A DNA stretch of 64,000 nucleotides from assembly GCA_015057005.1 (NCBI GenBank), contig SVFF01000005.1, positions 62,001 to 126,000 of the forward strand, given 5' to 3'. The DNA comes from Lachnospiraceae bacterium. GTDB lineage: Bacteria > Bacillota > Clostridia > Lachnospirales > Lachnospiraceae. Under the pieces are notes generated by a model. The model was not told the origin of the DNA, did no database searches, and saw only the letters and a program-made list of their open reading frames with translations. Below, piece by piece: positions 26,037-33,878 of the stretch (positions are counted from its first letter, which is position 1; the number at the start of each line of letters is the position of its first letter). Made by a program: the position numbers and the translations under genes.

Positions 26037-27242
26037 ATGGATCGTACTCTTCCGGTATTGAAAGTGCATCTGTTTGGCGCAGAGAAAATTACATATGGCG
26101 ACACTCCGATTTTAGGCGGCAGGAACAGTGTTACCAAGGCTACAAAACTTTTGTTGATTCTCTTGTACAGAGGCAGTGAAGGGATTGGCCGCAGGAAACT
26201 TTTGGATGATCTGTTCGGAAGAGAGGAATTGGCGAACGCTTCTAACAATCTGAGAGTGACAATGCATCGGCTTAAGAAGATGCTTGTGGAGTCCGGGTTG
26301 CCGGAGCATGAATATATTGTAGCCAAGGATGGCATATATTATTGGAACAGTCCGTTTGAGACGGAAGTAGATGTTGTTGTATTCAAAGGATTGATTAAAT
26401 CTGCCGGGGAAGAGACGAATCGACAGATCCGGTTGACCATGCTGAAAGAAGCCTGTCGGATGTATACCGGAGAGTTCCTTCAGAAATTATCCGGCGATGA
26501 ATGGGTTCTGATAGAGAGTGTTCAGTGTAAAAATCTCTATGCCCATGCGTTACAGCATGTATGCGAACTCTTGATGGCAGATAGAGAGTATGAGGAAGTA
26601 CTGCGGATTGTTGATCCTGCATGCAAGATGTATCCTTTTGATGAGTGGCAGGCATACAAGATCGAAGCATATATTGCCATGAATCGCTATAAAGATGCTT
26701 TAAAGGAATATGAGGCCACTGCTAAGGTGCTGATTGAGGAATTGGGAGTATCCCCTTCCAAGAAGATGTTGGAGCAGTTTAAAGTGCTGAGTTCCCATAT
26801 CATCAACCAGCCACAAGCCATTGATGATATAAAGGGCGGTCTCCGTGAGGAAGCCAGAGAGTCAGGGGCATTCTATTGTACCTTGCCCGGTTTTAGAGAT
26901 GCGTATAGAATGATTCGCCGGGGAATGGAGAGAAACGGTCAGTCTGTGTTCCTACTAGTGTGCACTTTGGTGGATGGTAAGGGCAGACCTATGGAATCTT
27001 CCGACAGGCAGACGGAGATGGCGGACGCTTTGTTTAAAGCGATCAAGAGTGCGCTTCGCAGGAGTGATTCTTTTACAAAGTATAACCAGTCACAGTATCT
27101 TGCTATGCTGATGGGGACCAATGAGGAAAATTGTCAGATTGTGATAGACAGAATCTGCGCCAAGCTTTCCTTGGAACACAAAGCCTGGGTGCACAACGTA
27201 CAATTCAGCGTGACCTCCCTTTATGATGCTGATTTTATATAG
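26037..27242 (+). CDS. BTAD-domain transcriptional regulator (SARP-like)
   Basis: A 401-residue protein; ATG follows AAAGGAG. Residues about 8-100 form an OmpR-type winged helix ('LKVHLFGAEKITYG', 'GRRKLLDDLFG', 'ASNNLRVTMHRLKKML'). Residues about 110-255 are the bacterial transcriptional activation domain ('YTGEFLQKLSGDEWVL', 'KMYPFDEWQAYKIEAYIAMNRYKDAL', 'EELGVSPSKKML'). The last 130 residues resemble a degenerate GGDEF fold ('LRRSDSFTKYNQSQYLAML') without catalytic residues. It heads the pilus region and is followed 29 bases later by a small gene of unknown role. SARP proteins bind direct repeats next to the -10 box, and such repeats occur at three nearby promoters, so it is the best candidate activator of the locus (inference). 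Confidence 0.85.
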   Translation: MDRTLPVLKVHLFGAEKITYGDTPILGGRNSVTKATKLLLILLYRGSEGIGRRKLLDDLFGREELANASNNLRVTMHRLKKMLVESGLPEHEYIVAKDGIYYWNSPFETEVDVVVFKGLIKSAGEETNRQIRLTMLKEACRMYTGEFLQKLSGDEWVLIESVQCKNLYAHALQHVCELLMADREYEEVLRIVDPACKMYPFDEWQAYKIEAYIAMNRYKDALKEYEATAKVLIEELGVSPSKKMLEQFKVLSSHIINQPQAIDDIKGGLREEARESGAFYCTLPGFRDAYRMIRRGMERNGQSVFLLVCTLVDGKGRPMESSDRQTEMADALFKAIKSALRRSDSFTKYNQSQYLAMLMGTNEENCQIVIDRICAKLSLEHKAWVHNVQFSVTSLYDADFI

Positions 27243-27270
27243 AATGGTATAGAGAAGGAGTTTTGAGTAT

Positions 27271-27729
27271 ATGGGAGATGCTCTTCGGTATCATGTAAAT
27301 ATATCGGCCCCGAATTTGATAAATGTTTGTATTGATGACAATGAAATGGGCGATATGAGCGGAAGAATGTACTGCTGCTATTGTGAGGAAGCCGTTCGTT
27401 TTTCAAACATCATAGAATTGCTCAGATGCATGGAGAGATTGTTTGATGCCATATCTTTTCCTCAGGCGTCCACCAAGACCAGAATGTTTTTGGACAATTC
27501 GGAAATGGATATTTCACTGAATGCAAAACCTAAAAAGATAGTAGAACAGGAAGATGTGATAAAATACACAGGAAAGATAGGAACTTTTATTACAAATGTC
27601 CAATTCCGCCAGAATGCCACATGGCAGGGGGAAGCGTTTTGGGCAGAAACGGGAAAAGTATTGAAGTTTTCCAATACATTAGAATATATCAGACGATTGG
27701 ATAGTGCAATCGGCAGTAAGGAAGAATAA
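27271..27729 (+). CDS. Uncharacterised 152-residue protein with TWQG motif
   Basis: Not recognised by function. Soluble, with no signal peptide. The C-terminal half ('TFITNVQFRQNATWQGEAFW' followed by 'LKFSNTLEYIRRLDSAI') matches the whole of the 65-residue protein encoded about 160 bases downstream, and its N-terminal half seems to hold a weaker copy ('YCCYCEEAVRFSNIIELLRCMERLFDAI'). It therefore looks like a duplicated small domain. AAGGAG precedes ATG 27271, and it is probably co-transcribed with the BTAD regulator. A partner or modulator of that regulator is a guess from position only. Confidence 0.7.
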   Translation: MGDALRYHVNISAPNLINVCIDDNEMGDMSGRMYCCYCEEAVRFSNIIELLRCMERLFDAISFPQASTKTRMFLDNSEMDISLNAKPKKIVEQEDVIKYTGKIGTFITNVQFRQNATWQGEAFWAETGKVLKFSNTLEYIRRLDSAIGSKEE

Positions 27730-27740
27730 TTCAGTAAATA

Positions 27741-27788
27741 AAAAGTCATTGTTTCGACATGAAAGACGGTCGATTCAATGACTTTTTT
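27741..27788 (+). terminator. Rho-independent terminator before the pilus promoter
   Basis: AAAAGTCATTG (27741-27751) pairs with CAATGACTTTT (27776-27786), with an inner TCGAC/GTCGA stem, followed by T residues. It isolates the regulator pair from the downstream operon. Confidence 0.85.
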
Positions 27789-27803
27789 GTTTGTAAGGTA
27801 TTT

Positions 27804-27837
27804 GTAATGTTTTTTGTAATAGTTAATACGATAAAAT
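27804..27837 (+). promoter_or_regulatory. Direct-repeat promoter A (pilus operon)
   Basis: GTAATG (27804-27809), TTTTTT, GTAATA (27816-27821), ten bases, TAAAAT (27832-27837). There is no good -35 box; the repeats sit where one would be. An extra TTTGTAA at 27790-27796 lies one turn further up. The same layout occurs at 33772 and 36621. This is the pattern expected of an activator-dependent promoter. Confidence 0.65.
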
Positions 27838-27888
27838 GAGCATGTAGTAATATGCTCTAAAATAATGTCTGAGAGGTAGATGGTATTT

Positions 27889-28086
27889 ATGAAAAGCGGA
27901 ATGTCGAGAGATAAAGGAACATTTGTGATTAAAATTCTGAATAAACAAAATTCTACCTGGCAGGGCACTGTCACGTGGGTGGAGGAGCAGCGCACACAGA
28001 ATTTCAGAAGTGCCTTGGAATTATTAAAAATGATTGATTGTGCCATTGAAGAATGTGGCAATACAGAGGAACTTACAGAAAAATAG
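27889..28086 (+). CDS. Small TWQG-motif protein, function unknown
   Basis: A 65-residue soluble protein ('GTFVIKILNKQNSTWQGTVTWVEEQ...FRSALELLKMIDCAI'). I prefer ATG 27889; ATG 27880 is possible but only three bases from the AGAGG site. The fold matches the C-terminal half of the 152-residue protein upstream. Small proteins of this kind are often seen near BTAD regulators in Lachnospiraceae to my knowledge, without known function. It is the first gene behind the direct-repeat promoter, 17 bases before the pilin-like gene. Confidence 0.65.
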   Translation: MKSGMSRDKGTFVIKILNKQNSTWQGTVTWVEEQRTQNFRSALELLKMIDCAIEECGNTEELTEK

Positions 28087-28103
28087 AAGCGTAAGGAGAG
28101 TGG

Positions 28104-29135
28104 ATGAGAATGAGAAAAAACAGATTCAAATGCAGATACGGAATCATGATTGTTTCGGCAATGATTGTTTCTGCATTGATTTTGCCGAGAGTATATGCGG
28201 CTGCAGCCATTGAGACTGATCGGACAGATTGTACCATAGAAGTGGATTTATGGGAAAACGGAGCTTCTGAACTACATTATCTTCCTGTGGAGATTGATTT
28301 TTATAAGGTGGCTGATGTCAGTGCAGCAGGCATATATACCGTGGTAGATGAGTTGAATAATCTGGATATGGAGACTCCTTTGGACTTTGCGGATATTGAT
28401 TCTGAGACTACCCACGCCGAATGGCAGGAGAAGGCAGCTATCGCAAAAGAAGCAGTCGGGAAGGCTGAAATGGAACCGACAGTTTCCTGTGTAACAGAGG
28501 CAGGTATGGCAGTGGCTGATAATCTGTCGGTGGGATTGTATCTGGTGGATGCCCAGCAGACAGAATCTGAATTGTACACATACAATTTTATTCCTTATTT
28601 GATTTCCTTGCCCAACAATTATTACAGTGCAGAGGATGAGGCTTCGGTGGATGCCTGGGTGTATGATCTGGTCGGAGACAAAGCCCTGACTCTGAAGACG
28701 GAGAGATTGGACCGCTATGGGGATCTGGAGATTACCAAGGAACTGAAGGTTTATAATGAGACAGTGGGCGGAGCTTACTTTGTATTCCAGGTTGAGGCGT
28801 TTAAGACAGATGTGGATTCCAAGGAAAAAGTAGTTGTTTACAGCAATGTGGTTTCCCTGTTGTTTGAGAATCCGGGAAAAGACAGCATCGTGATTGAAGA
28901 TATTCCCGCCGGAGCAGAGGTTGTTGTGAAAGAAGTGTACAGCGGTGCAGGCTACAAGTTGGAATCTGATGCGGAAGTCAATGTGATGATTGTTGCAGAT
29001 GAGACCGTTAAGGTGAATTTCACCAATACATACGATGAACGTCTCAATGGCGGTTATGGCGTGGTGAACAATTTTGTATATAACAGCGAGACACAGGAGT
29101 GGACCTGGGAAGCGACAGAGGATTCTGCACAGTAA
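28104..29135 (+). CDS. Secreted pilin-like protein with Cna-B-type domain
   Basis: A 343-residue exported protein: signal peptide of about 33 residues ending near 'RVYAAAA'. Residues about 45-195 form a SpaA/FctA-like immunoglobulin domain, and 'GDLEITKELKVYNETVGGAYFVFQVEAF' starts a C-terminal domain of the Cna-B/prealbumin type found in pilus subunits ('PAGAEVVVKEVYSGAGY'). There is no LPxTG-type signal or membrane tail, so it is not itself wall-anchored and may be a minor or basal subunit. AAGGAG precedes the start. Confidence 0.7.
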   Translation: MRMRKNRFKCRYGIMIVSAMIVSALILPRVYAAAAIETDRTDCTIEVDLWENGASELHYLPVEIDFYKVADVSAAGIYTVVDELNNLDMETPLDFADIDSETTHAEWQEKAAIAKEAVGKAEMEPTVSCVTEAGMAVADNLSVGLYLVDAQQTESELYTYNFIPYLISLPNNYYSAEDEASVDAWVYDLVGDKALTLKTERLDRYGDLEITKELKVYNETVGGAYFVFQVEAFKTDVDSKEKVVVYSNVVSLLFENPGKDSIVIEDIPAGAEVVVKEVYSGAGYKLESDAEVNVMIVADETVKVNFTNTYDERLNGGYGVVNNFVYNSETQEWTWEATEDSAQ

Positions 29136-29153
29136 ACGAAGGAGGAATGGGAA

Positions 29154-29696
29154 ATGAATAACAGAATAAACAAACGAACCATCTGCCTCACAGCTGTGGC
29201 GGTATTTCTCATTGCCGGGTTGACAGTCGGCACAGCCATGGCCTACTTTACCACCTATGCTGTGGCGCAGGGTGGTTATACCATCAAACTGGGCGGGACT
29301 GAAACCGAGATTGAAGAGAAAGTGGAACTGGTAGATCCTATGAAGGAGATTACCATCCAAAATACCGGTGATTATGATTGCTATGTACGCCTTAAGGCGC
29401 TTGTGGGAGATGCTTTCAAGGAGAAGATGAAGTACTCTGAACCCGGGGAAGAGAGTAAGTGGACTCCCGGAGCGGATGGATACTATTATTACAGCGATAT
29501 CCTGAAACCGGGCGAGAGTTCTTCACAACTTAAAGTAAGTTTTGAATTTCCGAAGGAAGAACTGGCGCAGTTCAATGTGATCATTGTTCAGGAGTGTACA
29601 CCGGTTCTTTATGAGGCGGACGGTACCCCTTATGCGGATTGGAATAATACAGCGGATGTGAGTCAGTCGTTTTTTGTTCAAGAGGAGGGTGAATGA
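29154..29696 (+). CDS. TasA/camelysin-like protein with SipW-type signal peptide
   Basis: A 180-residue protein whose N-terminus ('VFLIAGLTVGTAMAYFTTYA') has the hydrophobic core and 'AYFT' junction of SipW-dependent signal peptides. The mature part begins with beta-rich sequence ('ITIQNTGDYDCYVRLKALVG') like TasA/CalY matrix fibre proteins. The SipW-type peptidase encoded 2.6 kb downstream is the likely processing enzyme. No wall anchor. Its stop overlaps the next start (ATGA-type). Confidence 0.7.
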   Translation: MNNRINKRTICLTAVAVFLIAGLTVGTAMAYFTTYAVAQGGYTIKLGGTETEIEEKVELVDPMKEITIQNTGDYDCYVRLKALVGDAFKEKMKYSEPGEESKWTPGADGYYYYSDILKPGESSSQLKVSFEFPKEELAQFNVIIVQECTPVLYEADGTPYADWNNTADVSQSFFVQEEGE

Positions 29697-30451
29697 TGAA
29701 AAAGAGAAAAGCTAAAAAAGCACCTGTAATCCTCCTGATTGTCGCAGCAATATGCCTGATCGCCAGTACAGTGGGAAGCGCCAGTGCTGCACTCACCTAT
29801 CACAGCGAACATTATTCTGCAGAGGTAGTGCTCAACAGTATCGGTGTTACCTTGGTAGAGAACGGTAAAGGAGTCAGCTACAGAGATTATATCAAAGATG
29901 ATACCTGGCATGAGGCGACGGGGGTATTGTTGGAGAATATGCTGGAAGAGGGCGAAGAACTGCAGTTAGGTAAGGCATATAAAGAAGAGATTAGTGTTAC
30001 CAACAGCGGTGAAATCGACAGTTATGTGAGAGTGATCCTGACCAAGAGCTGGCGCAAGCCGGACGGACAAAAGGATCCTGCCCTTTCTCCTGAACTGATC
30101 GATCTGCATCTGCTGCCTAGTGAGGATTGGGTGATTGATGAGGATGCTTCTACACCGGAGCGTACTATTCTTTATTACACCAAGATCCTGCCGATCGGAG
30201 CAAGTACACCTGTTTTGTCAGATACACTGACTATTGATCCGGCCATCGGTTCAAAAGTGATCGAGACAGTGACTACTGACAAGGACGGTTACAAGACGAT
30301 TACATATACCTATGAGTATGACGGATACAAGTTCAACATTGATGCCGAAGTACATGCTGTGCAGACCCACAATGTGGTGGATGCCATCAAGAGTGCTTGG
30401 GGTGTGGATGTGAAGGTTGTATCTGATGACGGAATGATCAGTTTGCAGTAA
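29693..30451 (+). CDS. Second TasA/camelysin-like secreted protein
   Basis: A 252-residue protein with a SipW-like signal peptide ('LIVAAICLIASTVGSASAALTY') and a beta-rich mature region with 'EEISVTNSGEIDSYVRVIL', the same pattern as the preceding gene ('ITIQNTGDYDCYVRLKAL'), so the two are diverged paralogues. GGAGGG precedes a double ATG (29693/29696). No LPxTG motif. Probably a fibre subunit or fibre modulator. Confidence 0.7.
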   Translation: MMKKRKAKKAPVILLIVAAICLIASTVGSASAALTYHSEHYSAEVVLNSIGVTLVENGKGVSYRDYIKDDTWHEATGVLLENMLEEGEELQLGKAYKEEISVTNSGEIDSYVRVILTKSWRKPDGQKDPALSPELIDLHLLPSEDWVIDEDASTPERTILYYTKILPIGASTPVLSDTLTIDPAIGSKVIETVTTDKDGYKTITYTYEYDGYKFNIDAEVHAVQTHNVVDAIKSAWGVDVKVVSDDGMISLQ

Positions 30452-30467
30452 GAGGAGGTACAGGATT

Positions 30468-31238
30468 ATGAGAAAGAAAATAATAAGTCTTCTGATGATG
30501 CTGGTACTGATCATGGGGACAACAATGACTGCGCATGCAGAGCACTATTTCGGAGCAGAAGATTGGGATGTATATTTTGACGGTGACGAGATGATCAGTA
30601 ATTTTACTGATACTGAAATGTCTGAAACAATCCGCGAGATCCAGCCCGGTGATGATGTGTTCTTTCAGGTGCATCTGAAAAATCGCTATACGGTTGCCAC
30701 AGATTGGTACATGACTAATGAGGTTATTTCCACATTAGAGGAAAGCGTAAATGTAGCGGAAGGCGGCGCATATACATATCTGCTGAAATATATCGATGTG
30801 AACGGGACGGAAAAAGTCCTTTATGACAGTGAAGTGGTAGGCGGTGAGGAAGACATCACTCTGGAAGGGGAAGGCCTTCATCAGGCCACCAACGCGCTGG
30901 AAGAGTATTATTACCTGGACAGACTGGAACCCGGTGAGACCGGATTGGTCACCTTGTTCGTAGCATTGGAAGGTGAGACACAGGGTAACGATTATCAGGA
31001 CACATTGGCTCAGTTAAAAATGAACTTTGCGGTTGAATTGGTAAAAACAACTCCTGTTACCCCTGATGCTCCGGAAAAAGAGCCTGTTAAGGTGGTTTAT
31101 ACAATTGTTCAGACCGGTGATAACTCTCAGGTGATTCTGTTCAGCGTGCTTGCATTGGTCAGCGGCATCGGCCTTTTGTTCGCGGCCCTGGGAATGATGA
31201 AGAAGCGTCAGGATGAGAAAGGGGAGCTGCAGGGATGA
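30468..31238 (+). CDS. Wall-anchored surface protein with QTGD sorting signal
   Basis: A 256-residue protein with a classic signal peptide ('LLMMLVLIMGTTMTAHA') and a C-terminal sorting region: 'IVQTGDNSQ', a 20-residue hydrophobic segment and a 'MMKKRQDEK' basic tail. QTGD-type motifs are variant sortase substrates. The central domain ('DDVFFQVHLKNRYTVATDWYMTNEVIST') is a beta-rich module I cannot name; it resembles the neck of pilus-associated proteins. Its stop overlaps the next gene's ATG. Confidence 0.7.
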   Translation: MRKKIISLLMMLVLIMGTTMTAHAEHYFGAEDWDVYFDGDEMISNFTDTEMSETIREIQPGDDVFFQVHLKNRYTVATDWYMTNEVISTLEESVNVAEGGAYTYLLKYIDVNGTEKVLYDSEVVGGEEDITLEGEGLHQATNALEEYYYLDRLEPGETGLVTLFVALEGETQGNDYQDTLAQLKMNFAVELVKTTPVTPDAPEKEPVKVVYTIVQTGDNSQVILFSVLALVSGIGLLFAALGMMKKRQDEKGELQG

Positions 31239-32314
31239 GAAAATGGCAAAAACTTTTGATGTATGTGCTTGCTGTGACTTTCCTCTTTGGTATTTCTGCA
31301 GTCAGAGCGGAAGCAGCGGACAATAAGGCATATACTTATCGGATCACATTCTACTCCGGCAATATTGGTGAATTTAAAGATGCAGAGGGGCTCACGATCA
31401 GCAATGAAGCAGCCGTTGTTACTCAGGATGCTGACAAGATCGTGGTGAGCGGATTGAACCTTGGTGACACGGTTGGTTTCAATGCTCCGGCCAACGTGGA
31501 ATTGGATGCTTCCGATAAACACTATGTACAGGGTGTGCGTCTTGGCGGATATGACAATGATACGGTTGCGGCGTCTGTTTTCACTGTTGAGAGAGACAGG
31601 GATTATGTTGTGGCGTACGGTATCAAAGGTAATATGGCCACCTATACCATCAAATATCAGGACAATTACGGCAATACTCTGGCTCCCGATGAAGTTTACT
31701 ACGGCAATGTAGGAGATAAGCCTGTGGTACCGTACCTGTATGTTGATGGTTATGTGCCCAGATATATCGGTCTTACCAAGACTCTGAGCGCAAACAATGC
31801 AGAGAATATCTTTGTGTTCATATATGACAAGATTCCTGAACCCACCGTACCTACAGTTCCTGAGGGTGGCGGCGATACCGTGATAGAAGAAGTGATCGTG
31901 GTAGTCAGACCTTCCGGCGGCGGTACCGGTACAGGCGGAAGTGGTGCTGCAGGCGGCAACACCGGCACTGAGACCGATTCTGAAGGAACCGGGGATGATG
32001 AGGGTGGAGACACGGAAGGAACCGGCAATGCCGAAGGAACCGGCAATGCCGAAGGAACTGAAGAAACAGATGACGGCACAGAGAATGAAGAAGGTGAGGA
32101 CGATCAGAAAGGACAGGGAGATATCCTGGATCTGGATGATGAAGAGGTGCCTCTGGCCAATCCGGAGCAGGACGCGGATGCAGATTATGTGTTGAAGCTT
32201 GCCGGCTGTATCGCTTTAGGCGTAGCTGCCATTGTTCTGGTTGTTTATATCTTAGTGTTGCTTACGAAGAAGGACACTAAAAAAGAAGCAAAAGAAGATT
32301 CGGAAGAAGCTTAG
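31235..32314 (+). CDS. Surface protein with MucBP-like domain and low-complexity stalk
   Basis: A 359-residue exported protein. Signal peptide about 1-27; then two beta-rich repeats, the second resembling MucBP ('TYTIKYQDNYGNTLAPDEVYYGNVGD'). Residues about 225-310 are a Gly/Thr/Glu/Asp-rich stalk that includes two copies of an 18-base repeat encoding 'EGTGNA'. 'DDEEVPLANP' precedes a membrane helix and a Lys-rich end; this is where an anchor signal would be but no TG pair is present, so it may stay as a membrane-anchored protein. Overlaps the previous gene by four bases. Confidence 0.7.
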   Translation: MRKWQKLLMYVLAVTFLFGISAVRAEAADNKAYTYRITFYSGNIGEFKDAEGLTISNEAAVVTQDADKIVVSGLNLGDTVGFNAPANVELDASDKHYVQGVRLGGYDNDTVAASVFTVERDRDYVVAYGIKGNMATYTIKYQDNYGNTLAPDEVYYGNVGDKPVVPYLYVDGYVPRYIGLTKTLSANNAENIFVFIYDKIPEPTVPTVPEGGGDTVIEEVIVVVRPSGGGTGTGGSGAAGGNTGTETDSEGTGDDEGGDTEGTGNAEGTGNAEGTEETDDGTENEEGEDDQKGQGDILDLDDEEVPLANPEQDADADYVLKLAGCIALGVAAIVLVVYILVLLTKKDTKKEAKEDSEEA

Positions 32315-32860
32315 GTGAGAAACGTTTTGAGTGAAAGAAGCAACAGGAAGTGCCCAATAGCTGTAGTGTGCAGTGTGTTGGGCACACTCTTATTAATAGT
32401 AAGCATATTGATCTGTATTCCGATAACGATACCTAAAGTGTTGGGATATGAGCCCTATACCGTGATCAGCGGCAGTATGGAGCCGGCCATCTCCACAGGG
32501 AGTCTGGTATATGTCAAGGACATGGAACCCGAGGAAGCGTGGGTAGAAGATGTGATCGCATACTACGGCGGCAGAGATCAGAATGTGGTAATCACCCATC
32601 GGGTGGTGGAGAATCGGATCAAAGAGAAAGAGTTCATTACAAAAGGGGATGCCAATCCTGCCAATGATATGAATGCTGTAGAGTATCATAACTTTTTGGG
32701 CAGAGTGGAATATGCGGTGCCCGGGCTGGGGTATGCGGCGCAGTTTTTATCAGGCAGGAACGGTAAGATATTGGTAATTAGCGTTCTGGGATTGGCAATC
32801 GTACTGCATTTATTATCCGGCTTTTTGGAAAAAAGAGCGGACAATTGTGATATGGAATAA
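32315..32860 (+). CDS. sipW: SipW-type signal peptidase I
   Basis: A 181-residue membrane peptidase starting at GTG immediately after the previous stop. Catalytic Ser54 lies in 'SGSMEPAISTGS'; the general base is His95 in 'VITHRVV' instead of lysine, which defines the ER-type/SipW class, and 'TKGDANPANDMN' carries the conserved aspartates. One membrane helix on each side of the catalytic domain. SipW enzymes process TasA-like proteins; two such substrates lie upstream in the same operon. Confidence 0.88.
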   Translation: MRNVLSERSNRKCPIAVVCSVLGTLLLIVSILICIPITIPKVLGYEPYTVISGSMEPAISTGSLVYVKDMEPEEAWVEDVIAYYGGRDQNVVITHRVVENRIKEKEFITKGDANPANDMNAVEYHNFLGRVEYAVPGLGYAAQFLSGRNGKILVISVLGLAIVLHLLSGFLEKRADNCDME

Positions 32861-32881
32861 AAGTGTTAGGGAGGTGTCTCT

Positions 32882-33775
32882 GTGGAGATGACTGAGAAAC
32901 CCACGAAAAAAAAGAAAAAGAAGAAAAAAAGCAGCAAATCAACGATTCTGATGATCATTCTGATCCTGCTGGGATTGGCAATCATGCTGTATCCCACCGT
33001 CAGCAACTGGTACAACGAACTGACCGGCTCCTACGCAATCCAGGAGTTTAACGAGACCCTTGCAGATCAAACCGAACAGCAAATGGCGGAACAGCGCAAA
33101 ATGGCAGAGGCCTACAATGAGGCCCTTCGCGATGACGGAAAGGCAGAAGAGTGTCCCTATGCCTACAAAGATATCATGGATTTTGGAAACGGCATGATGG
33201 GATATATTGAGATCCCCGTCATAGACGTAAATCTGCCGATCTACCACGGCGTATCGGAAAATGTGCTCTCCAAGGGCGTGGGTCACATGTCCAGAACAGC
33301 CTTCCCCATCGGCGGCGAAGGCAACCACAGCGTCCTGACCGGCCATACAGGTTCCCCTTCGGCGTATCTGTTTACAGACCTCATTGAAATGAAAGAAGGG
33401 GATCGGTTCTTCCTCTCCATTTTAAATGAGACTCTGGCCTATGAAGTGGATCAGATATTGGTGGTGCTTCCTGAGGAAGTAGATGACATCCAGATAGTTG
33501 CCGGCGAGGATTATTGTACATTGGTGACTTGTACGCCCTACGGTGTCAATTCCCATCGTCTGCTGGTGAGAGGTCATAGGGTGGAGTATACCGAGGAAGT
33601 GGAAGCAGAAGTAGAACAAGTAGTGGCAGAAAGACAGGATGCCCGTGAGATTATGATTGCGGCAGGTGTAGGAATCAGTCTGCTGATACTGATTCTAATC
33701 CTTTTGACAGTGTATTATCTTAAAAAGAAAAATAATAAAAAAATCTCACAAATTAATAATGACGTTCAAAAGTAA
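32882..33775 (+). CDS. srtC: Class C (pilin-polymerising) sortase
   Basis: A 297-residue transpeptidase. GTG 32882 stands seven bases from AGGGAGG. A Lys-rich N-terminus and membrane helix (about 19-40) precede the sortase barrel; catalytic residues are His155 in 'LTGHTG' and Cys217 in 'TLVTCTPYG', with the Arg in 'SHRLLVRGHR'. A second C-terminal helix is the mark of class C sortases that link pilins through LPxTG-type signals. Likely substrates are the two large pilins downstream and the QTGD protein. Confidence 0.92.
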   Translation: MEMTEKPTKKKKKKKKSSKSTILMIILILLGLAIMLYPTVSNWYNELTGSYAIQEFNETLADQTEQQMAEQRKMAEAYNEALRDDGKAEECPYAYKDIMDFGNGMMGYIEIPVIDVNLPIYHGVSENVLSKGVGHMSRTAFPIGGEGNHSVLTGHTGSPSAYLFTDLIEMKEGDRFFLSILNETLAYEVDQILVVLPEEVDDIQIVAGEDYCTLVTCTPYGVNSHRLLVRGHRVEYTEEVEAEVEQVVAERQDAREIMIAAGVGISLLILILILLTVYYLKKKNNKKISQINNDVQK

Positions 33776-33805
33776 TGCTTTTTTTAATGGGTATTTATAT
33801 AAAAT
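33772..33805 (+). promoter_or_regulatory. Direct-repeat promoter B (first large pilin)
   Basis: GTAATG (33772-33777), CTTTTT, TTAATG (33784-33789), ten bases, TAAAAT (33800-33805). It begins within the sortase stop region, so the pilin has its own promoter. A further GTAATG at about 33827 lies nearer the gene without a well-spaced -10. Confidence 0.65.
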
Positions 33806-33878
33806 AAAATCATAGTGAACATATTGTAATGTTTTTCCTTTTGGCAGAAAGATGACATAAAATGCGAGGAGGCGAAAA

